Below, piece by piece: positions 1 through 12,800 of a DNA stretch of 64,000 bases. The notes beneath the pieces are model-generated. The model was not told where the DNA came from. It worked only from the letters and a program-made list of their open reading frames with translations, and did not search any database. The DNA is from Sipunculus nudus (Eukaryota > Annelida > Sipuncula > Golfingiida > Sipunculidae). Every line of letters begins with the position of its first letter. The stretch's first letter is position 1. The DNA is taken from NCBI GenBank assembly GCA_026874595.1, contig CM049309.1, positions 94,510,723 through 94,574,722 of the forward strand, given 5' to 3'. The position numbers were made by a program, and so were the translations under genes.

Positions 1-875
1 ATTTTGATAGTACCTTTGGAGACAGAGAAGAGAACTGATTTCGTTTATTTTATTAACAAATGGAGTACTATTGTCACACAGATTTTGACTTGGCCATATA
101 ACTTATAAGCAGAACATATAATATAAGAGTTTAACTATTTATTAAAAAAATTAAAAATATTGTCCCAGATATAAATTTTATTAAAAATAATAGGAGAATC
201 CTATGATTTTTAAAATGAAATATAACTGAAATGATTATTAAAATAATATTAAAGAATATATTCATGAATGCATTCATGAATACATTTGGAAAGTATTTGC
301 ACTGGTATTCATATACTTTCATTTTTACCTGAATTCCCATTCTATTTGCAAGAAATTTTATAATGGAGTACATATTCATATTCGTATTTAAATACAATTG
401 CAAAGTATTCCCACCATGTCTGGTATTTATTCAGTTTTCACCAAACAATGGTGTTGAGAATCCAGAATGTACAAAATTCACACATTCAAATAATGATCAT
501 AAGTACCTGGTTTTATGGCTTTTATTTATATTAAAAAAAAAAATAAATGTGACATATTTATTTTGGACTAATTTCACATCAATGTACACACTAGACACAG
601 TAGGAATCTAGATTAATATTATCAACTGCATCTTTGTCTATCATTAATTTCCTTCATATGATCCCTAATGATTAGTAATGAATAATATGATTTACTTTTT
701 TATTATTAAAATTGAACTGAAAAATGTCATAGGTGACTGCATGGTGTTATTTGGAATACGTGACATTCTATCCATCGGTACAAGATTCTTATATCATCAG
801 TAACTGCAAGTTAATTCCCTATTATTATAAACTAACAAATTCCTTTTCTATAAATTTTTCTTTAATTTGTTATAA
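1..875. other. AT-rich intron sequence, no gene seen
   Basis: Very AT-rich, with several simple inverted A/T stretches. The open frames here (131-403 minus, 363-611 plus) are low-complexity, lack splice signals with coding-like flanks and resemble no family I know. It lies within the UCKL1 intron that follows exon 11. Confidence 0.5.
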
Positions 876-2387
876 ACAAGGCCTTCAGGCTTAATGCGAA
901 CCTGTGCAATGAGATTACACTCTTGACTCAAGAGTGGCTGGAGAGAGCCAAGGTCTGACATGGTCTCATAAAAACATTAATAAAAGCTACATTTTTTGGC
1001 CAATTTCTTTCAGCTTTCTAAACTAAAAAGCTGAAATCCTTATGTGTGCATGATATGAAAATTATATAAACATAGCTCACATGAAACAAAAGTGAAATGG
1101 TCAAAGTTGGGCAAAATTTAAGGTACTTATTTTATATTTATACTAATAACTAATAAAATTTTAAAAAAAATCAGAACTAATTTTGGGTATTCAATTGAAT
1201 CTTGATTAAATAATGTTACATCCCTGACAAAAAATCTCTAGCTTCAGCAAGCCCTTTGTTAAGGGAGTAAATATATTTCTTGAATTTTTACAAAGTGCAT
1301 TATGTTTGGGCCCATAACTTAAAACAATTATGCAATACTGACATCATTTGGCATGTGCACAGAGAATGTATAGAAAAACATGTATATTATATATGATTAA
1401 AGTCAGATCAGTGGTTTTGATTTTAGGCAGTATTGAAGTGTAACAATGGGTTTTTAATTGAAAAATGAAGTTTTTCATTGATATCTCAAAGGTATTAAGT
1501 CCTAGTGACCAAATTCTTGGCATGGTAGGGAATTTTGGAGACATCTAATTGTATGCCAAATTTTAGGAACTGAGAGCTGAAGCTGGGGAGCTGAGCTCTT
1601 GCAAACTGCATAACACTAGCCTGATGTAAACAATATGTTACATGGTGCTTGAAAACTACAGTTTTTGATCAACTGGTTTCAAATTTTTGGTGTTAACAGA
1701 TAAATTGCTAACAAAAACATGCTGAGAAAATTAAATCCACAGTACTTACAGGAAAAAAACGTGCCATGGTCAAAGTTAGGCAAAATTTAAGGTACCAATT
1801 TTTTATTTTTGTTAATATTTTAAAAAATTTAAAAGATTTTGATCTAATTTTGGGTATACAATTTAATTTTGATTGATTAAAGTTATATTACTTGAAAAAA
1901 AGTCCATAGCTTTAACAAGTTTTGTGTTAAGTGATCAAATATCTTTCCTGATTTTTTACAAAATGCATTATGTTCTGGCCCATAATTTTCTTAAATTACA
2001 TAATACAGACATAATTTCAGGCATGTACTTAGGAACTATATAGAGGAATATTTATGGTAAATATGAGGAAAAACAGATGAGTGGTTTTGATATTAGGCAG
2101 CCCTGAAGTGTGAAAATAGTTTTTTAATAAAAAATTGAGGTTTTTCCTTAATTTCTCAAAGGAACAAAGTCGCAAAGACCCAGTTTTTGGCTTGGTAGGA
2201 GATCTTGGGGACATCTAACACTATGCCGAATTTTGGATTCCTAGGTCTTACGGTTTCAAAACGTGCAACATTTACGTACAGACTGATGGACAGACGGACG
2301 GACAGATGGACGGACGGACAGACAGATGGACGACGGACAATGGACCACAACTATAGCTCAGATGACTTTAAGTCAGCTGAGCTAAAA
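876..2387 (+). mobile_element. Chimeric tandem-module element (family-4 left end, two family-1 modules, 3' palindrome)
   Basis: It starts ACAAG (876-880), with GCGAACCTGTG at 896-906. Two diverged ~500-bp modules follow (about 1040-1555 and 1735-2220). Each holds GGTCAAAGTTNGGCAAAATT, a GGCCCATAA block and GTGGTTTTGAT..TTAGGCAG. The 3' part is an ACGG-rich tract (2290-2340) and an imperfect palindrome (2355-2383; AGCTCAGaTGACTT with AAGTCAgCTGAGCT) followed by AAAAA. The left subterminal motif matches the right end of the element at 15098-17857 and not its own right end, so this copy looks mosaic. No transposase frame is present. Confidence 0.6.
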
Positions 2388-2511
2388 ATGGGTCAAGGTA
2401 ATCCATCTTCAAACTTGACTGAGATTTTATCGATATACATCTTCACTGATGAAATAAAATTCCAACGGTGAATCCTTTGAGAGATATCCTGCTCACAAGT
2501 TAAAAGTTAAC

Positions 2512-4800
2512 AGACGCGGGACGGACGGTCGCCTATGAGCTGAGGAGGGCTAAAAATGGCTGTACATGTACATTTGTCATGAAATTTATATTTTTCATGA
2601 AATTTTCTATGTTTAGGAGTCGTAAAACAATCAAAAGTAGGTCAACAAGGAGGAAACGCGAACTCGATCTGTAACTGGTCATTATCTGCACACATACCAA
2701 AAATCAGGCCAATGTCTGCAGGCATTGCGAAAAAAAGTCCGTACATGTGTATTTGTCATGAAAATTTATATTTTTCATGAAATTTTCTATGTTCAGGAGC
2801 CATAAAACTGTCAAAATAGGTCATCTGGGATGAAATGCGAACTCCATCTGTAACTGGTCAATAACAACCCACACACCAAAAATCAGGCCAATATCTGCAG
2901 GCATTGCATAAAAAAGTCCTTACATGTGTATTTGTCATATAAATTTCTATTTTTCATGAAATTTTCTATGTCAAGGAGCCGTAAAACGCCAAAAGTAGGT
3001 CAACTGAGACGAAACATGAACTCGATCGGTAACTGGTCAATATCTGCCCACACACCAAAAATCAGGCCAATATCTGCAGGCATTGCATAAAAAAGTCCTT
3101 ACATGTGTATTTGTCATGAAAATTTCTATTTTTCATGAAATTTTCTACATTCAGGAGCCGTAAAACGCCAAAAGTAGGTCAACTGAGACGAAACACAAAC
3201 TAGATCTGTAACTGGTCAATATCTGCCCACACACCAAAAATCAGCCCAATATTTGCAGGCATTGCATAAAAAGTCCTTGCATGTGTATTTGTCATGAAAA
3301 TTTATATTTTTCATGAAATTTTCTATGTTCAGGAGCCATAAAACGGTCAAAATAGGTCATCTGGGACGAAATGCGATCTCCATCTGTAACTGGTCAATAA
3401 CTACCCACACACCAAAAATCAGGCCAATATCTGCAGGCACTGCGAAAAAAAGTCTGTACATGTGTATTTGTCATGAAAATTTCTATTTTTCATGAAATTT
3501 TCTAGGTTAAGGAGCCGTAAAACGGTCAAAAGTAGGTCAATCGGGACGAAATGCAAACTCGATCTGTAACTGGTCATTATCTGCCCACACACCAAAAATC
3601 AGGCCATTATCTGCAGGCATTGCAAAAAAAGTCCGTACATATGCATTTGTCATTAAAATTTCTATTTTTCATGAAATTTTCTATGTTTAGGAGCCGTAAA
3701 ACAATCAAAAGTAGGTCAACAAGGAGGAAACGTGAACTCCATCTGTAACTGGTCATTATCTGCACACATACCAAAAATCAGGCCAATGTCTGCAGGCATT
3801 GCGAAAAAAAGTCCGAACATGTGTATTTGTCATGAATGTTTATTTTTTCATGAAATTTTCTATGTTCAGGAGCCATAAAACTGTCAAAATAGGTCATCTT
3901 GGATGAAATGCGAACTCCATCTGTAACTGGTCAATAACAACCCACACACCAAAAATCAGGCCAATATCTGCAGGCATTGCATAAAAAAGTCCTTACATGT
4001 GTATTTGTCATGAAAATTTCTATTTTTCATGAAATTTTCTATGTTCAGGAGCTGTAAAACGCCAAAAGTAGGTCAACTGAGACGAAACACGAACTCCATC
4101 TGTAACTGGTCAATATCTGCCCACACACCAAAAATCAGGCCAATATTTGCAGGCATTGCATAAAAAAGTCCTTGCATGTGTATTTGTCATGAAAATTTAT
4201 ATTTTTCATGAAATTTTCTATGTTCAGGAGCCATAAAACGGTAAAAATAGGTCATCTGGGATGAAATGCGATCTCCATCTGTAACTGGTCAATAACTACC
4301 CACACACCAAAAATCAGGCCAATATCTGCAGGCACTGCGAAAAAAAGTCTGTACATGTGTATTTGTCATGAAAATTTCTATTTTTCATGAAATTTTCTAG
4401 GTTAAGGAGCCGTAAAACGGTCAAAAGTAGGTCAATCGGGACGAAATGCAAACTCGATCTGTAACTGGTCATTATCTGCCCACACACCAAAAATCAGGCC
4501 ATTATCTGCAGGCATTGCAAAAAAAGTCTGTACATACGCATTTGTCATTAAAATTTCTATTTTTCATGAAATTTTCTAAGTTTAGGAGCCGTAAAACAGT
4601 TAAAAATAGGTCAACCGGGACGAAACATGAACTCGATCTGTAACTAGTCATTATTTGGCCACACACCAAAAATCAGGCCAATATCTGCAGGCATTGCGAA
4701 AAAAAAGTCTGTACAACTGTTTGATTTCGGAATGATGGAAGGACGGAATGACGGACATGGGTAAAACTATATGCCCCGGCCACTTTGTGGCGGGGTCATA
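2512..4800 (+). repeat. Array of twelve ~179-bp units with ACGG and hairpin end
   Basis: Twelve copies of a ~179-bp unit containing ATTTGTCATGAAAATT, AGGAGCCGTAAAAC, TAACTGGTCA, ACACACCAAAAATCAGGCCA and ATCTGCAGGCATTGC. The ATTTGTCAT landmarks fall at about 2571, 2751, 2930, 3109, 3288, 3467, 3644, 3826, 4003, 4182, 4361 and 4537. A GGACGGACGG stretch precedes the array (2518-2530). After it come GGAAGGACGGAATGACGGAC and a hairpin (GCCCCGGCCAC-TTT-GTGGCGGGG, 4773-4797), then TCATAAAA. Short open frames in it repeat with the unit and are not genes. Confidence 0.85.
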
Positions 4801-4819
4801 AAATTATTGTTTAGTGTAA

Positions 4820-6655
4820 TGTTTTTTGGCCAAAACAAATACTAAAGGAGGGGGGTTGGACAGTTAGATCCAGCTGAAGCCACCCATGAGCTGGCTGGCT
4901 GCAGAGTGCCTCACTTCAAGCATGCATTATTGGCCTGAAAGGTCAATGTGAGGACATGTAGAGGGGCTTCAGTACAGCCTAAGTGTGACATAGTCTCATA
5001 AAAACTTCAATAAAAGCTTCAGTTTTTTATCAATTCCTTTCAAATTTCAGAATTAAACCATGGCCAAAGTTGGGCAGAATTTTAGGTGCTGATTTTATAT
5101 TTATGTAAATAACATATAACATTTGAAAAATACAGATCTAATTTTTGGTTATATCCATGAAATAAAGTCTTTAGCTTCAGCAATTCTTATGTTAAGTGAG
5201 TAAATATATTGCCTGAATTTTTATAAGGTGCATTATGTTCGGTCCCATAACTTCAACATATAACGCAATACTGACCTTAAATTAAGATAATGCTGGTGCC
5301 ACCACCATTCATGCCCTGTAGCTAAGGTTCATCAACCCCCATAAGCACATCAAATTTGATGACAATCCATGAAGCTGTTCTTGAGGGAGCTGGCATTTAG
5401 TGTGTATTTTTCAGTTATTCGGGGGGGGGGGGGGGGGGGGTTAAACTGGTTCCACAACTAAAAGAATATAGGTCACAGTGACCATATTTCAGGTTTCTGA
5501 GGAGAACTTCAGAGGAGCTCTCAGGATACAGAGGTTAATGATTCTAGGCTTTACAGTTAAGAAGGGTGATCTCTAATGCTCAGATGACTGTCTACTTACT
5601 CAAAAAATGTGTTAAAATTCAAATAAATACAGGTGGCACCACCAGTCTGCAGGAACTGATGAAGCACACCATGATCAATATGCATGCTAAGAATCACTGC
5701 CATCAATGCATTAGCTGTTCAGATACTGGAGCTTTTGTATCAAATTTTCAATTTTCCTTGGGGAAACCCCAGAGCTTACAGAATATGGGTAACAGAGACC
5801 TAATTTAAGGATTCCAAAAAAAATTTTCAGGGACCTCACTAGATGTCAAGTAAGAAGATTTGAGGTCCAAAGATTATGATTTGTGCTCTGTTAACAAGTG
5901 ACCGCATCTTTAGGGTTCTCAAAATTAGCAACAAAATTTGAAAAAAATAAAGGTTGTGCCACCAGTCTGCAGGAACTGATGAAACTCTCCATGATCAATA
6001 TCCATGCAAATAATCATGGCTATCAATGCATTAGTTATTCAGGTACTGGAGCTTTTGTGTCAAATTTTAAATTTTTTTTTTTTTTGGGGGGGGGGGGGGA
6101 GTGTACTTATGAGTCCAATAGCTTAGAACAAATGGGAAACAGAGACCAAATTTCAGGATTCCAAGGGGATTTTTCAAAGACCTCCCATGATGTCAAGTTA
6201 GAAGATTCTAGGTCCAATAGTTAAGATTTGTTCCCTGTTAACGGATGACCTCTTCATTTGGAGGTCTCAAAAATGGAGAAAATATTCGGAAAAAATCCAG
6301 GAGGCCACACCAGTCTGCAGGAACTGATGAAACATTCCATGATCAATATAAGGGCAAAGAATCATGGTGATCAATGCATCAGTTGTTAAGATACTGGAGC
6401 TTTTGTATCAAATTTTTTATTATTCTGGGGGGTACTTCTGGTCCCAATAGCTCGGAGGATATAGGTAACAGAGACCTAATTTCAGTAAAATTTTCATGGA
6501 TCTCCCTGAATGTCAATTGAGAAGATTCTAGATCCAGTGGTTAAAATTTCTGCCCTCCTAACTGACAGAGGGATAGACAGACACACTGACGATGGACAAA
6601 GAGTGACTGCTACAGATCAGATGACTTTAAGTCTTACTGAGGGAAAGATGAAGGT
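4820..6655 (+). mobile_element. Mosaic tandem-module element: family-1 5' part joined to family-3 modules
   Basis: 4970-5285 matches the first half of the ~500-bp modules at 1040 and 19680 (GGCCAAAGTTGGGCAGAATT; CATTATGTTCGGTCCCATAA). From about 5286 it switches to the module type seen at 27230-29400 and 55430-57200 (TTCATCAACCCCCATAAGCA; AGTCTGCAGGAACTGATGAA at 5645, 5964 and 6311). It ends with a degenerate palindrome near 6617-6650. G-runs at 5421-5440 and 6086-6099 sit at the same place in successive modules. No coding capacity. Confidence 0.6.
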
Positions 6656-6718
6656 AATAAGAACATTATTATTTACACTACCAATAGAGGCTGATCAATG
6701 AGAGCTTGTTTTACATAC

Positions 6719-6841
6719 CTCTGGCTCTCCAGTATCCAGGTTCGTCTGGATCAAGATCTTTCCAAGACGGATGTCCTTACAGACCTCCAGCAGCGCTGGT
6801 TCCATGGTCTCTCCTGCCCGCAGAATGGACACACCACACAG
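6719..6841 (-). CDS. UCKL1: UCKL1 exon 11 ([14 protein letters not shown]-site region)
   Basis: 41 codons: [20 protein letters not shown] then [14 protein letters not shown] and LDTGEPE. The [13 protein letters not shown] block is the hallmark of the UPRT half of UCKL1. Acceptor CTTACAG at 6843-6842, donor GAG|GTATGT at 6718. The next exon should begin with the LHYLRLP-type block; nothing like it is found on the minus strand between 1 and 6718, so it lies off the window. Confidence 0.94.
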
Positions 6842-9800
6842 CTGTAAGTATTATAACTAACACATCATTAACCTGTATACCTGACACCCAGGATTCAGTA
6901 AGCAGGCACCTTCTAGGGGGACTTGAGTTTGATGACTTGTCCACACTGCAGTAGCGCTGACAGGCTGCTAGTGAATGCTGACAGAACAGAAGAATCAGAT
7001 CCAGACACAGTCTTGTGTAAGAAACCTAATCTGCTGATTTAAAATCAGATATATGGCTTGTCATATAAAACATGTGCTCATAATAAGATTATACATCTGT
7101 CGTCAATAGGTTTCATATTGCCACATGTGTAGAGCAACAAAGCACCTCACTCACTAACAGAATAGTCTATATCCTAAAAGCATCCCAGTGTCTGATCAAA
7201 CCAAAACTTTTAAACTTCTGCCACTGAATTTTTTTTATGTAAGTCATGAGAAAACCTAATATCTCATCAAGTAAACTCAATGTCTTGTTTCCTAAATTGA
7301 TACTAATATTAACAGAATCTTTTCTTAACGATTTACAACTGAGTTATAAAATGGTCCCAACTTGAGACCAAGGAATCTTGGAAAAAAAGGTTACTTTCAT
7401 CAGTTACGCTGGTAGAATTAATAAATGTGAAAATATAGGATATTTTTAGTATAAGCATAAAAGGTAACCTTTGCCAAAAAAAATATGCAAAAATTAATTT
7501 TGCTAAGGCAGGGTTGAGCAATTGCAGGGTCACAAAGTTCTTTCTTTGCCCTTATCAGTTATGCATGAATTCCTGGACAAGGGGTGTTTATCACCATCAC
7601 CAATAAAATACCAGGTCCTGGACAGGGGTGACACCTGGAGGTGGGGTAAGAAGTGAGGGAAAGAAGCTAGAGGTCATCCTGATTAGGGTAAGGTATATAA
7701 ATAGTGGTCCTGCCTTAAAACCAGGACCCCAAGCATAGTTAACACGCAATTTGTCCTCTAAATATTGGATTATCCTTTTTAAAAACAATTGTAAATTCAA
7801 GCAGGTTTGGCAGACCCTTTCTGGTATATGGAGAGCATACTGTAAAATAAATAAATGGCATTATATTGCAACTCACCTAACCTCTTAGTAAGAGCTTTTA
7901 GTCCTGTTATTTCAATTTATTTAGTGTATGTAGAAATCAGAAGAATGTTAAGTTCAGTAGATATTCTTCTTCACTATGTCCACTTAAACAGCTCAGTTTT
8001 ATTTAAAAGCTTCACATGCTGAATAAATCTGCTGTATGAGAACTTGCAAGGACTTTCAATCTAAGAGGAAAGCCCATCAAATTGTAAAGTTTTAGTTTTA
8101 TCATTATAACAAAAACATATAAATTCAGGTTCCAAGGCCTTGATTTACACCTCAGGATAGGTACTGAAATCATTCAAATGGATACAAGGTATGGATCTAG
8201 TGACTTAATGAAATAAAAGAGGTCACTCTCTATCAGGAGTAAAGTCTAATCTCTGCATTATCCTCTCAAAACACACATCCTGGGCACCACAACTGTGCAC
8301 ACAATAACTTGGACATGCAGAATGCAATATTTAACCAATCTAGTTAAATCATAAGTGAAATATGCAGCAAAACTTGAAACCACCAAACACTATCTGAGCA
8401 TCAACAAGAAATCATACACATAAAATATGTCAAACCACTTTGTGCGCTAATGCTCAATGTGTGACTGAGAGAACTAATGCTCGTTAAAAGAAATGTGTCC
8501 TACACATACTGCATACACAAGGTAGGGCTCGACTATATGTACAAGTGGATGTATAAAAACGGCAGCAGTGCAAGCAGCAGAGCCTGATTGCTGGTGGAAA
8601 CATTACAATAGAAAATTAAAGCAAATTATAGTTAATGAGCTAATATATCTCAAGAACAACAATTGTCTAAATACAATGACACACCACTGGTACAGAGGTA
8701 TTCATAAAGAGTATCAGGTAACAAATGACAGTCAAAGAGCTACATGCAGGACTTATTTACAGGTGTAGATTTCCCAGTGCAAGTACTGTTCATTTTCCTT
8801 GAATTATTGTTGCTGCAGTTGTCTTTTTGTTGCACCACATAAGCACATAACTTATCAAAATGATAAATAATATACTGAACATCCAAGATGTAAATGGATG
8901 ACGTTTACATGGTGCCCTCTGTGCCAGCAATGAGCCACTAAAATCAGTCTATGTAAATCGTCTATGAATCAAAAGGATAAGGAAGAAAGCACACAGCAAA
9001 CCACACTAACATGGCCTTTGCTTGCCTTTTGGGTGTCCATCCGTCTTCCACTGTAGTTAAAATTTTGAGGGGTTTCCACTGTAACCTCCTGCAAAACAAA
9101 CCAAACATGTTAAAGTTTTTAACAAATCAATGAAAATCAGCACTATTTCTCTGGGCTTAACAGACAGTAGTTTTCAAACATCCAGCTTTCACTTGAACAA
9201 CAAATTTCAATAGTATCATCCAACACAGAGCATGTTCCACATGACTGTTAACAGTAAAATGTGTTTAAATGTCTGTTTTTTCTTTAGTATCTGATATGCA
9301 ATATACTCCTAATTTAAGATAAACAAGTATTACCATTCTTATTTAATTTTTTTAAGAGAGAAAATCTTCAGAAATGGCTTACTAAAAGTAAAGGGTAATG
9401 TCCAGACTGGCAAGTAGTAGGGGATGTTTGTTCCTTTTGTTCCCTTTGCTTACATGATGTTAACTGTTGTTGTCTCGCCCTGCTGTCATACATGAGTCAC
9501 TGCCATTATCTAGTCCACTGTCATACATACATGATGTTAACTGTTGTTGTCTAGTCCTGCTGTCATACATGAGTCACTGCCATTATCTAGTCCACTGTCA
9601 TACATACATGATGTTAACTGTTGTTGTCTAGTCCTGCTGTCATACATGAGTCACTGCCATTATCTAGTCCACTGTCATACATACATGATGTTAACTGTTG
9701 TTGTCTAGTCCTGCTGTCATACATGAGTCACTGCCATTATCTAGTCCACTGTCATACATACATGATGTTAACTGTTGTTGTCTCGCCCTGCTGTCATACA

Positions 9801-12800
9801 TGAGTCACTGCCATTATCTAGTCCACTGTCATACATACATGATGTTAACTGTTGTTGTCTAGTCCTGCTGTCATACATGAGTCACTGCCATTATCTAGTC
9901 CACTGTCATACATACATGATGTTAACTGTTGTTGTCTCGCCCTGCTGTCATACATGAGTCACTGCCATTATCTAGTCCACTGTCATACATACATGATGTT
10001 AACTGTTGTTGTCTAGTCCTGCTGTCATACATGAGTCACTGCCATTATCTAGTCCACTGTCATACATACATGATGTTAACTGTTGTTGTCTAGTCCTGCT
10101 GTCATACATGAGTCACTGCCATTATCTAGTCCACTGTCATACATACATGATGTTAACTGTTGTTGTCTAGTCCTGCTGTCATACATGAGTCACTGCCATT
10201 ATCTAGTCCACTGTCATACATACATGATGTTAACTGTCGTTGTCTCGCCCTGCTGTCATACATGAGTCACTGCCATTATCTAGTCCACTGTCATACATAC
10301 ATGATGTTAACTGTTGTTGTCTAGTCCTGCTGTCATACATGAGTCACTGCCATTATCTAGTCCACTGTCATACATACATGATGTTAACTGTTGTTGTCTC
10401 GCTCTGCTGTCATACATGAGTCACTGCCATTATCTAGTCCACTGTCATACATACAAGATGTTAACTGTTGTTGTCTCGCTCTGCTGTCATACATGAGTCA
10501 CTGCCATTATCTAGTCCACTGTCATACATACAAGATGTTAACTGTTGTTGTCTAGTCCTGCTGTCATACATGAGTCACTGCCATTATCTAGTCCACTGTC
10601 ATACATACATGATGTTAACTGTTGTTGTCTCGCTCTGCTGTCATACATGAGTCACTGCCATTATCTAGTCCACTGTCATACATACATGATGTTAACTGTT
10701 GTTGTCTAGTCCTGCTGTCATACATGAGTCACTGCCATTATCTAGTCCACTGTCATACATACATGATGTTAACTGTTGTTGTCTAGTCCTGCTGTCATAC
10801 ATGAGTCACTGCCATTATCTAGTCCACTGTCATACATACATGATGTTAACTGTTGTTGTCTAGTCCTGCTGTCATACATGAGTCACTGCCATTATCTAGT
10901 CCACTGTCATACATACATGATGTTAACTGTCGTTGTCTAGTCCTGCTGTCATACATGAGTCACTGTCATTATCTAGTCTTCTGTCATACATACATTATGT
11001 AACTGTCGTTGTCTAGTCCTACTGTCATACATGAGTCACTGTCACTAAATAGTCCTGCTGTCACACATGATGTTAACTGTCATTGTCTAGTCCTGCTGTC
11101 ATACATGATTCACTGTCATTATCTAGTCCTGCTGTCATACATGATGTTAACTGTCATTGTCTAGTCCTGCTGTCATACATGATTCACTGTCATTATCTAG
11201 TCCTGCTGTCTTACATGATGTTAACAGTCATTGTCTAGTCCACTGTCATACATGATGTTAACTGTCATTGTCTAGTCCTGCTGTCATACATGAGTCACTG
11301 TCATTATCTAGTCCTGCTGTCATACATGACTGTTGTTGTCTAGTCCTGCTGTCACACATGATTTCCACTGTCATTATAAAGTCCTGCTGTCATACATGAT
11401 GTTAACTGTCATTGTCTAGTCCTGCTGTCATACATGATTCACTGTCATTATCTAGTCCTGCTGTCATACATGATGTTAACTGTCATTGTCTAGTCCTGTT
11501 GTCATACATGATGTTAACTGTCATTGTCTAGTCCTGCTGTCATACATGATTCACTGTCATTATCTAGTCCTGCTGTCATATATGATGTAAACTGTTGTTG
11601 TCTAGTCCTGCTGTCATAGATGATGTCCTGCTGTAATACATGATGTTAACTGTCATTGTCTAGTCCTGCTGTCATACATGATGTTAACTGTCATTGTCCA
11701 GTCCTTCTTTCCAACATGATGTTCACTGTCTTTGTCTATTCCTGCTGTCATACATGATGTTAACTGTCATTTTGAAGAGAGAAAATCTTCGGAAATGGCT
11801 AACAAAAAGTAAAGTGATGAGTCGCTGTCATTATCTAGTCCTGCTGTCATACATGATGTTAACTGTCATTGTCCAGTCCTGCTTTCCAACATGACGTTCA
11901 CTGTCTTTGTCTAATCCAGCTGTCATACATGATGTTAACTGTCATTGTCTAGTCCTGCTGTCATACATGTCCACTGTCACTGTCTAGTCCTGCTGTCATA
12001 CATGACTTTCACTGTCCCTGTCTGGTCCTTCTGTCATACATGACATCCACTGTTGTTGTCTAGTCCTGCTGTCGTACATGATGTTCAATGTCATTGTCTA
12101 GTCCTGCTGTCATACATGTCCACTGTCACTGTCTGTTCCTGCTGTCATACATGACTTTCACTGTCCCTGTCTGGTCCTTCTGTCATACATGACATCCACT
12201 GTTGTTGTCTAGTCCTGCTGTCGTACATGATGTTCAATGTCATTGTCTAGTCCTGCTGTCATACATGTCCACTGTCACTGTCTAGTCCTGCTGTCATACA
12301 TGACTTTTACTGTCCCTGTCTGGTCCTTCTGTCATACATGATATCCACTGTTGTTGTCTAGTCCTGCTGTCGTACATGATGTTCAATGTCATTGTCTAGT
12401 CCTGCTGTCATACATGTCCACTGTCACTGTCTGTTCCTGCTGTCATACATGACGTTCACTGTCACTGTCTGGTCATTCTGTCATACATGACATCCACTGT
12501 TGTTGTCTAGTCCTGCTGTCATACATGATGTTCAATGTCATTGTCTCGTCCTGCTGTCATACATGTCCACTGTCACTTTCTAGTCCTGCTGTCATACATG
12601 ACTTTCACTGTCCCTGTCTGGTCCTTCTGTCATACTTGACATTCACTGTTGTTGTCTAGTCCTGCTGTCGTACATGATGTTCAATGTCATTGTCTAGTCC
12701 TGCTGTCATACATGTCCACTGTCACTGTCTGTTCTTGCTGTCATACATTACCTTCACTGTCACTGTCTGGTCCTTCTGTCATACTTGACATTCACTGTTG

